This document shows, one piece after another, positions 1-4,884 of a stretch of 8,657 bases of DNA (position 1 is the stretch's first letter; each line of letters opens with the position of its first letter). The stretch is from assembly GCA_023485925.1 (NCBI GenBank), contig JAMDAJ010000004.1, positions 1 to 8,657 of the forward strand. The letters are read 5' to 3'. This DNA is from Patescibacteria group bacterium (lineage in GTDB: Bacteria > Patescibacteriota > Doudnabacteria > UBA920 > 2-01-FULL-50-11). The notes below the pieces were generated by a model that worked only from the letters and a program-made list of their open reading frames with translations, did no database searches and had not been told where the DNA came from. Both the position numbers and the translations under genes were made by a program.

Positions 1-69
1 TTGACTTAAGGCACAAAAATATGTGGCAATAATGGGCTTGTGTGAATAACTATCGGGCTTTTTGATATC

Positions 70-94
70 AAACCGTAAATTAAACGGTTTTTTT
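70..94 (+). terminator. Rho-independent terminator upstream of mraZ
   Basis: The 7-bp arms AAACCGT (70-76) and ACGGTTT (84-90) are perfect reverse complements around a 7-nt AT-only loop. The T tract runs through 94 with seven T in a row from 88. This is the classic intrinsic terminator layout for + strand transcription. It probably ends a gene lying left of the window and isolates the mraZ promoter from read-through. The stem is short and only moderately GC-rich, so efficiency may be partial. Confidence 0.7.
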
Positions 95-120
95 GTATAT
101 TGACTCACGTTTTTGTGTGA

Positions 121-149
121 TTGACCGGAATATAGAAGTGGTATATAAT
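121..149 (+). promoter_or_regulatory. Sigma70-type promoter of the mraZ operon
   Basis: A TTGACC -35 hexamer (121-126, five of six consensus bases) is separated by exactly 17 bp from a perfect TATAAT -10 hexamer (144-149). The predicted transcription start is near 156. This places the MraZ-type boxes directly over the start site and leaves a 5' leader of about 140 nt before the mraZ ATG. It is the only strong consensus promoter I found in the window. It is likely the main promoter for mraZ, rsmH, ftsL-like and ftsI. Confidence 0.75.
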
Positions 150-150
150 G

Positions 151-186
151 AAAGTGAAGTGGAGAATTGTGGATAAAAGTGTTAAG
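151..186 (+). promoter_or_regulatory. Putative MraZ operator (10-bp-phased GTGG boxes)
   Basis: GTGG occurs at 159-162 and 169-172 and GTGT at 179-182, exactly one helical turn apart. An additional AAAGTG lies at 151-156 and an AAAGTGT at 176-182. MraZ proteins are known to bind tandem short direct repeats at about 10-bp spacing upstream of their own gene: TGGG-type in Escherichia coli, AAAGTG-type in mycoplasmas. The array begins just after the -10 hexamer and covers the predicted start site, so binding would be expected to repress. Single related copies occur at 138-141 (GTGG) and 201-208 (GTGGATAA). That MraZ binds here is inferred from position and repeat pattern. Confidence 0.65.
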
Positions 187-296
187 AACTCTCCTTTTTG
201 GTGGATAAGTAACTCCAATTACTCCTAGGTTCCACTAGTTTGCCGGTCGGTCAATCGGAAAGTTATTTTTATCTATAAAAAATCTGGTCGAAAGTT

Positions 297-731
297 ATGT
301 TGATCGGCGAATATCGGCACTCGATTGATACAAAAAAACGGATCGCGGTACCGGCCAAAATGCGCAAAGACCTTGGCGACAAGGCGATTTTGACCCGGGG
401 CTTGGACGAATGCTTGTTCTTATATCCAATGTCGGAGTGGGAGAAGCTGGTCGGGAGGCTTTCAAATTTGCCGATGGGAACCAGTTCTACCCGCAGCTTT
501 TCCCGGTTCATGCTTTCGGGCGCGGTGGAAGTGGAATTGGATCAATTGGGACGCATCTTGATACCGGAATATTTGCGGCAATACGCGCATTTGAAAAAAC
601 AGGCGGTAGTGGTCGGCGTCCATCCGAGGATCGAAATCTGGGACGAACCGGCTTGGAACGAGTTCAAGCAGAAAACCGAAAGCAACGCCGACGCATTGGC
701 GGAAAAGTTGGGCGAAATCGGAGCGATCTAA
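297..731 (+). CDS. mraZ: Transcriptional regulator MraZ
   Basis: MraZ is a DNA-binding regulator that assembles into rings and controls the dcw cluster, including its own gene. The 144-residue product has the usual family length and two tandem SpoVT-AbrB-like halves. The first half starts with GEYRHSIDTKKRIAVPAKMR (residues 4-23) and includes TRGLDECLFLYP. The second holds the EVELDQLGRILIP stretch, ending in the IEIWD signature before a variable tail. The DxxxR and LGRILIP-type motifs of both halves are intact. The ATG at 297 gives the normal N-terminus directly before the first motif, but no clear Shine-Dalgarno precedes it. The gene opens the cluster behind a strong promoter and phased boxes that it is expected to bind. 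Identification is secure; its operator is inferred. Confidence 0.96.
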   Translation: MLIGEYRHSIDTKKRIAVPAKMRKDLGDKAILTRGLDECLFLYPMSEWEKLVGRLSNLPMGTSSTRSFSRFMLSGAVEVELDQLGRILIPEYLRQYAHLKKQAVVVGVHPRIEIWDEPAWNEFKQKTESNADALAEKLGEIGAI

Positions 732-750
732 ATTATTGACAAATTTGCTT

Positions 751-833
751 GTCATCCTGAACTTGATTCAGGATCCATCCTTTTTTTGAAAGATCGTTGG
801 CAGTTGTTGGATCCTGACCTTCGTCAGGACGAC
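751..833. repeat. Palindromic repeat element A (mraZ-rsmH gap)
   Basis: This is a two-arm palindromic element filling most of the 125-bp gap between mraZ and rsmH. The left arm (751-776) and right arm (809-833) are near reverse complements and begin or end with GTCATCC / GGACGAC. Each arm is itself a hairpin: TCCTGAA around CTTGA closing with TTCAGGA, and TCCTGAC around CTTC closing with GTCAGGA. The left arm recurs perfectly, inverted, at 4333-4358. The layout resembles bacterial REP/BIME or non-autonomous palindromic elements. It carries no coding capacity. In the mRNA it would fold into one long hairpin or two small ones just ahead of the rsmH start. Confidence 0.8.
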
Positions 834-856
834 TTCAAAGAAAGTCGTTTTGTTCA

Positions 857-1813
857 ATGCCACACGTCCCGGTTCTTTTAAAAGAAACTTTGGAACTTTT
901 AAATGTTGAAGAGGGCGAAATTTGCATTGACGCCACTTTTGGCGGCGGCGGGCATTCAAAAGCGCTTGCAGAGAAAGTGGGCAGTAGCGGAAAGGTTTTG
1001 GCTTTGGATGCCGATGCTGGGGCGGTGGAGAAATTCCAGATTTCACCCATTCGACAAACTCAGGGCAGGGATTTCAAATTTCAGAATGTCGCGGTTGTGC
1101 ACGGAAACTTCCGTGATTTGAATACTCTCGCCAAAGGCCGCGGTTTTGAACAAGTCGATGCGATATTGTTCGATCTCGGGCTTTCTTCGATGGAATTAGA
1201 TGATGCCACCCGCGGCTTCTCTTTTCAAAAAGACGGCCCGCTCGATATGCGTTTTGACCAGACTGTTGGACGGACCGCGGAGAAGCTGCTGGCCGAAAGT
1301 ACTGAAGCCGAACTGGCGAGGATTTTCAAAGAATACGGCGAGGAGCGTTTCGCCAAAAGAATCGCCCGCGCGATCGTTGCAGCGCGCGTTGAACAGCGCC
1401 TGACCTCAACTTCCCAGTTATTTGAAATCATCAAGCATTCGCTGCCAGGGGCGCTTCGTCATCGGGCTGGAGATTTTGCCCGCCGGGTTTTCCAGGCGTT
1501 ACGCATTGCGGTGAATGGCGAATTGGAGAGTTTGGAACTTGCGCTGCCCCAAGCCCTTGCGTTGCTGAAACCCGGAGGCAGATTGGCGGTCATCTCCTTT
1601 CATTCATTGGAGGACCGGATCGTTAAGCGGTTTTTGGTAGGGAGGTCGCGTGGCTGCGTTTGCCCGCCGGAATTTCCGGAATGCGTTTGCGGCAAATCGC
1701 CCGAGCTGCGGATTTTAACCAGAAAACCCGTCACAGCGTCGCTCACGGAGCAATTGGAGAATGCCCGTTCCAAATCGGCGAAATTAAGAGTAGCTATAAA
1801 GTCCGAGGGATAA
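857..1813 (+). CDS. rsmH: 16S rRNA (cytosine(1402)-N(4))-methyltransferase RsmH
   Basis: RsmH (formerly MraW) uses S-adenosylmethionine to methylate N4 of C1402 in the ribosomal P site. The 318-residue product starts with the family signature HVPVLLKETLELL. It carries the SAM-binding motif DATFGGGGHS (about 25-34), LALDAD with acidic D51, VVHGNF, ILFDLGLSSMELDDATRGFSF, LDMRFD, FQALRIAVNGEL and RLAVISFHSLEDRIVKRF. Near the end are the Cys-rich CVCPPEFPECVCGK and TRKPVTAS. The ATG at 857 puts the signature at residue 3, so the start is firm although no good ribosome site is seen. The odd feature is a 15-residue segment, residues 59-73 (KFQISPIRQTQGRDF), encoded by an inserted DNA repeat between motif II and the VVHGNF strand. 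All core motifs remain, so the enzyme is probably active. Confidence 0.97.
   Translation: MPHVPVLLKETLELLNVEEGEICIDATFGGGGHSKALAEKVGSSGKVLALDADAGAVEKFQISPIRQTQGRDFKFQNVAVVHGNFRDLNTLAKGRGFEQVDAILFDLGLSSMELDDATRGFSFQKDGPLDMRFDQTVGRTAEKLLAESTEAELARIFKEYGEERFAKRIARAIVAARVEQRLTSTSQLFEIIKHSLPGALRHRAGDFARRVFQALRIAVNGELESLELALPQALALLKPGGRLAVISFHSLEDRIVKRFLVGRSRGCVCPPEFPECVCGKSPELRILTRKPVTASLTEQLENARSKSAKLRVAIKSEG
1031..1085. repeat. 45-bp in-frame repeat insertion inside rsmH
   Basis: The near-identical 10-mers AAATTCCAGA (1031-1040) and AAATTTCAGA (1076-1085) lie exactly 45 bp, or 15 codons, apart and flank ATTCGACAAACTCAGGGCAG (1049-1068). The segment encodes ISPIRQTQGRDF between two copies of KFQ. 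Other RsmH proteins run directly from the helix after LxxDxD to the V-V-H-G-N-F strand, so this segment looks inserted. Its outer ends are also weak inverted repeats (GAAATTCCAGAT against the complement of ATTTCAAATTTC). The core resembles a repeat whose translations (SPIRQxQGR in this frame, PFDKLRAG in another) I recall from many uncultured-bacterium proteins; that recollection is unchecked. Confidence 0.7.
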
Positions 1814-1880
1814 CGAATTTGGGTATCGGGAATAGTCAGCTGATTAATTCGCGTACCCAAATTCGAGATTCCTCTCGAAA
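1814..1880. repeat. Large palindrome with overlapping hairpin after rsmH
   Basis: Immediately after the rsmH stop codon, CGAATTTGGGTA (1814-1825) and TACCCAAATTCG (1854-1865) are perfect 12-bp reverse complements. The pairing can continue inward with one bulge and one mismatch (CG/CG, then GAAT/ATTC), leaving a loop that contains TCAGCTGA, itself a palindrome. A second hairpin, TTCGAGA (1862-1868), TTCC loop, TCTCGAA (1873-1879), uses the last bases of the first one's right arm, so the two cannot both form fully. No T tract follows, so it is not a standard terminator. It may be a mobile palindromic repeat or an RNA processing or regulatory structure. Confidence 0.65.
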
Positions 1881-2023
1881 ACCCGCAGATCCAGTAGTAG
1901 AACTTTGATATTTTGACCTCTTGGCTTAGCGCTTTGGCCGCAGGAAAAATCGGACTTTTCTCATCGGTCGAGGCTTTTGTCACGTTCGGTCAAAATCCGC
2001 ATCTAATCAAAGTTCACTACCGG

Positions 2024-2470
2024 ATGGAAACAAAAAACAAAAAATTAATACGATATTTTGCTATGGGGAGCTACTTCTACTTGGCAGCGTCTTTGCGGAG
2101 TTTTGCGGGGTATTCAAGGTCGGCGCGGTTAAAAAAGAAAACCCGCTTGTCAGCTTCGGTCGGGAAGCTGGTTCTAAGCCGCCGGGCTCTGGCGGGTTTG
2201 TTGGTCGCGATGATCGTTATCATGGCCGTTTCGTATATGGCGCTTATTAATATCCGCGTGACGAAGGGATTCGAGATCAAGGCGCTGGAGAGGAAGCTCG
2301 CCGAAATCCAAAAAAGCCAAAAACAGCTGGAGCAGCGCGCCGCGGAATTGCAGTCAATTCAGAACATCGAACAGAAATTGGATATGTCGGGTTTTGTCCC
2401 GACCACCAACGTCAGCTATATCAAAACCGGCGATTACGCCTTGGGCAATCCTGCAAGCCCCACTCCATAA
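2024..2470 (+). CDS. ftsL: FtsL-like cell division protein (membrane, coiled coil)
   Basis: The 148-residue product has a basic cytoplasmic N-terminus rich in K and R (about 35-54). One membrane segment follows (RALAGLLVAMIVIMAVSYMALI, roughly 54-76), then a heptad-like charged helix (FEIKALERKLAEIQKSQKQLEQRAAELQSI, about 83-112), and a short tail with LDMSGFVPTTNVSYI. This type II bitopic coiled-coil design between rsmH and ftsI is the standard position and shape of FtsL, which with FtsB and FtsQ activates the septal synthase. Sequence identity in FtsL is always weak, so the call rests on topology and context. The frame is open from a TTG at 1913, and another ATG exists at 2063; I chose ATG 2024, without a visible ribosome site. 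The stop lies 43 bases before the ftsI start. Confidence 0.75.
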   Translation: METKNKKLIRYFAMGSYFYLAASLRSFAGYSRSARLKKKTRLSASVGKLVLSRRALAGLLVAMIVIMAVSYMALINIRVTKGFEIKALERKLAEIQKSQKQLEQRAAELQSIQNIEQKLDMSGFVPTTNVSYIKTGDYALGNPASPTP

Positions 2471-2503
2471 CTTTTTCGTCGGTGCTGGCTCACTTATTAT
2501 TTT

Positions 2504-2511
2504 GGGAGAGG
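2504..2511 (+). promoter_or_regulatory. Shine-Dalgarno sequence of ftsI
   Basis: GGGAGAGG ends two bases before the ATG at 2514, with the GGAG core five bases away. It is the clearest ribosome binding site in front of an intact gene in this window. It decides the ftsI start against the longer open frame that would begin at 2394 inside the ftsL-like gene. Confidence 0.7.
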
Positions 2512-2513
2512 AC

Positions 2514-4244
2514 ATGATCGCAAGACGCTCTCCAAAAGATTCTTATCGCGTAAGAATCTTTTTATTAGCTATTGTCAGTTTGGCTCTCATCGGGCTCGTC
2601 GGGATCCGGCTTTTTGTGCTGCAGGTTTTCTCCCACGATTATTACGTCGCCCTGGCTGATAGTCAGCATAATCTGCGCCAGGAGCTGTTGCCGGTTCGCG
2701 GGCAGATTTTTATCCGCGATAAGTATTCACCCGATCCGTATCCGGTGGTGACCAATGTGAATCGACCCTTGGTCTATGTTGTCCCGCAACAAGTCAAGGA
2801 TCCGCCGGCTGTAGCCACCACTCTGGCTTCAGTGCTGGAGATGGATCGCAAGGCCGTGCTGTCAAAGATCTCCGACCAATCAAAAAAATACGTGCCGCTT
2901 GCCAAAGAAGTGCCCGAGGACAAGGCGGAAAAACTGAAGCAGCTGGATCTTCCGGGCGTATTTTTTGAAGATGAAACCTACCAGAATTACCCCGAAGGGC
3001 AACTCGCTTCGCAGGTTCTAGGTTTTGTGGCCTATGACCAGGACACGCGGGTGGGGCGATACGGGCTCGAAAATTATTTTGAGGAAGCGCTGGCCGGAAA
3101 AGCTGGGGAAATTTCCGGGACTCGCGATCCCTCCGGCGTGTGGGTCACTTCCGGCGATAGAAATTTCGTTCCCGCCGAAGACGGCTCGGACCTGGTGCTG
3201 ACCATTGACCGGGCCATCCAGTTCAAGGTGGAAGAGGTTCTGGACCGGGCCGTGCAGCAGCATGGCGCCAAGGGGGGCAGCGTCATTGTAATGAACCCGA
3301 AAACGGGAGCGATTTTGGCCATGGCCAATTATCCCACTTTCGACCCGAACAAGTTTTCGGAAGTGGGGGACTCATCCTATTTTAACAACGCCGCGATTCA
3401 AGGGACTTACGAGCCGGGTTCCGTGATGAAAGCTGTCACCATGGCCGGGGGATTGCAGGAAGGCGTGGTCGGGCCGGATACGACTTTTACCGATCCGGGT
3501 TCGATGACCATCGACAAGTTCACCATCCGTAACGCCGAAAATAAAACGTACGGGGAAGTAAACATGACCAGCGTCCTGGACAACTCTATAAACATGGGCG
3601 CGATTTTTGTCGAGCAGAAAGTAGGCCGCGACAAATTCATCAAATACATGGAAAATTTTGGCTTCGGCAAAAAAACCGAGATTGCCTTGCCGTTCGAGGC
3701 CAAGGGGAATATTGATAATCTTTATCGGGGTGGGGAGCTTTACCCGGCGACTGCATCTTTCGGCCAAGGTATCACCGTGACCCCATTGCAGATGCTTGTG
3801 GCCTATTCTGCCATCGCCAACGGCGGCACGCTTTACAAACCGTACGTGGTGGCGGAAAAAATCCATGCCGACAAGTCAGTTGACACCACCCAGCCGCAGG
3901 CCGTGCGGCAGGTGATCTCGCAAGGCACTTCGAGCGTACTTTCGGCCATGCTGGTTTCCGTGGTGGAAAACGGCCACGGGAAAAAAGCGGCGGTCCCGGG
4001 TTATTACATCGCCGGCAAAACCGGCACGGCGCAGGTGCCGTACGCCGACCGACCGGGTTATGATCCTAACCGCAATATCGGGTCATTCGCCGGTTTCGGC
4101 CCGGTGGACAATCCGGTTTTTGCCATGATCGTCAAAATCGACGAACCGCAGGACGTGAAGTTCGCCGAATCCACCGCCGCACCGGCCTTTGGCGAAATCG
4201 CCCAATTTATCTTAAACTATTATCAGGTGCCGAAAAGTCGATAA
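2514..4244 (+). CDS. ftsI: Septal peptidoglycan transpeptidase FtsI / PBP2 (class B PBP)
   Basis: This is a class B penicillin-binding protein of 576 residues, which cross-links septal peptidoglycan by DD-transpeptidation. After a basic start (MIARRSPKDSYRVR) it has one membrane anchor (IFLLAIVSLALIGLVGIRLFV). The dimerization or pedestal domain begins at PVRGQIFIRD and includes the GRYGLENYFEEALAGKAGE stretch typical of the family. The transpeptidase domain keeps every catalytic motif: SVMK with nucleophile S303 and K306, SIN at 358-360, and KTGTAQ starting at K502. No PASTA repeats follow, so it is closer to FtsI than to PBP2x. The ATG at 2514 is fixed by a good ribosome site. It lies directly after the ftsL-like gene, consistent with the FtsL-FtsI divisome partnership. 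The region after it holds a palindromic repeat rather than another gene. Confidence 0.95.
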   Translation: MIARRSPKDSYRVRIFLLAIVSLALIGLVGIRLFVLQVFSHDYYVALADSQHNLRQELLPVRGQIFIRDKYSPDPYPVVTNVNRPLVYVVPQQVKDPPAVATTLASVLEMDRKAVLSKISDQSKKYVPLAKEVPEDKAEKLKQLDLPGVFFEDETYQNYPEGQLASQVLGFVAYDQDTRVGRYGLENYFEEALAGKAGEISGTRDPSGVWVTSGDRNFVPAEDGSDLVLTIDRAIQFKVEEVLDRAVQQHGAKGGSVIVMNPKTGAILAMANYPTFDPNKFSEVGDSSYFNNAAIQGTYEPGSVMKAVTMAGGLQEGVVGPDTTFTDPGSMTIDKFTIRNAENKTYGEVNMTSVLDNSINMGAIFVEQKVGRDKFIKYMENFGFGKKTEIALPFEAKGNIDNLYRGGELYPATASFGQGITVTPLQMLVAYSAIANGGTLYKPYVVAEKIHADKSVDTTQPQAVRQVISQGTSSVLSAMLVSVVENGHGKKAAVPGYYIAGKTGTAQVPYADRPGYDPNRNIGSFAGFGPVDNPVFAMIVKIDEPQDVKFAESTAAPAFGEIAQFILNYYQVPKSR

Positions 4245-4271
4245 ATTAAAGATTTAAGAATTCAGCTGTTT

Positions 4272-4358
4272 GTCATTCTGGCCTACGAGCCGGAATCTAG
4301 GCCTGTATTGTAAAATCATTGCGTCCATGCGTGGATCCTGAATCAAGTTCAGGATGAC
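4272..4358. repeat. Palindromic repeat element B (after ftsI)
   Basis: This element resembles the one in the mraZ-rsmH gap but lies in opposite orientation. Its right arm (4333-4358) is the exact 26-base reverse complement of 751-776 and folds as TCCTGAA / TTCAGGA. Its left arm starts with GTCATTCTGGC and folds onto GCCGGAAT (about 4275-4295) with one G-T pair. The outer ends GTCAT and ATGAC are inverted, as in a bimodular palindromic element. It has no coding capacity and no T tract. It sits 27 bases after the ftsI stop and could protect or process the 3' end of the upstream mRNA. Confidence 0.8.
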
Positions 4359-4407
4359 ACCCTGAGCAGTATGAACGTTGAGTTGAATAAATTGTAATTA
4401 CGGTGCG

Positions 4408-4809
4408 ATGAAATCAAGAAAAGCCTACTTAAAAAGTCTTCCGAAAAAACGAATGGGCGCCGGGGGTTTTGGTATTTGATTCGAAGAAACGGCTGCTAAT
4501 CGTCAAATCGTCATATAAAGACGGCTGGATTATTCCCGGTGGCGTGGTAGAAAAAATGAATCGCCCCTGCAAGCCGCTTTGAGGGAACCAAAGAAGAGAT
4601 AGGGCTAAAGCTGGGGAGCGCAAGATTGGTTTGTTTGGATTATAAATTTTCATCGAAAAATGAAGACGAAAATCCGCAGTTCGTTTTTTCGGAGGCAAGC
4701 TTCCAAAAACTCAAATTAATCGCGTCAGATTGCAAGCCAGCGAACTCACTGAGTTTAAACTGGTTAGCATAGCAGAAGCCCGGAAACTTTTAAGGAGAAA
4801 AATGTCTAG
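4408..4809 (+). pseudogene. Broken NUDIX hydrolase gene
   Basis: Read across frames, this region encodes a complete NUDIX hydrolase: MKSRKAYLKSLPKKRMGAG, then VLVFDSKKRLLIVKSSYKDGWIIPGG, then the NUDIX box, then LDYKFSSKNEDENPQFVFFGG and an ASELTEFKLVSIAEARKLL end. The box fits GX5EX7REX2EEXG when joined (GVVEKNE, SPLQAAL, RExKEEIG). Four single-base changes break it: one extra G in the G run at 4462-4466, one base missing at the A run 4551-4556, one missing near 4585-4588, and one missing at the T run 4684-4689. Stops appear at 4580-4582 and 4600-4602. The 3' end is uncertain: the last frame runs on to 4891, while one more lost A near 4798-4802 would restore a TAG at 4807. NUDIX proteins hydrolyse nucleoside diphosphate derivatives; the original substrate cannot be told. 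Confidence 0.85.
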
Positions 4810-4818
4810 GAGATTACC

Positions 4819-4838
4819 GTATTGCCTAGAGGCAATAC
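4819..4838. repeat. Perfect hairpin before murF
   Basis: GTATTGCC (4819-4826) and GGCAATAC (4831-4838) pair perfectly around a TAGA loop. The TTG at 4822, an alternative murF start preceded by AGGAG at 4808-4812, would be buried in this stem. No T tract follows on either strand, so it does not look like a terminator. It may modulate translation of murF, or be a small remnant palindrome. Confidence 0.55.
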
Positions 4839-4884
4839 AGAAAAAGTCGTGTGTCTATCTGCAAGACTGCGTACCCCCAAATTT

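Noticed and set aside
736..764. TTGACA (736-741) after mraZ as a promoter for rsmH
   Set aside because: The -35 hexamer is perfect, but nothing resembling a -10 lies 16-19 bp downstream; that position is already inside the palindromic element.
1913..2023. TTG 1913 as the start of the ftsL-like gene, adding 37 residues
   Set aside because: The extra residues do not fit FtsL, there is no ribosome site, and the ATG at 2024 gives a normal basic leader before the membrane segment.
2394..2513. ATG 2394 as the ftsI start
   Set aside because: It lies inside the ftsL-like gene and adds 40 residues unlike any FtsI leader, while ATG 2514 has a good Shine-Dalgarno and the expected basic N-terminus before the membrane anchor.
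3372..3866. Long minus-strand open frame (164 codons) within ftsI
   Set aside because: It is antisense to the intact transpeptidase domain and explained by that gene's codon pattern.
4429..4698. Open frame of 89 codons on the minus strand
   Set aside because: It is the antisense of the broken NUDIX gene, whose sense strand reads clearly as a known family; the minus-strand peptide shows no recognisable domain.
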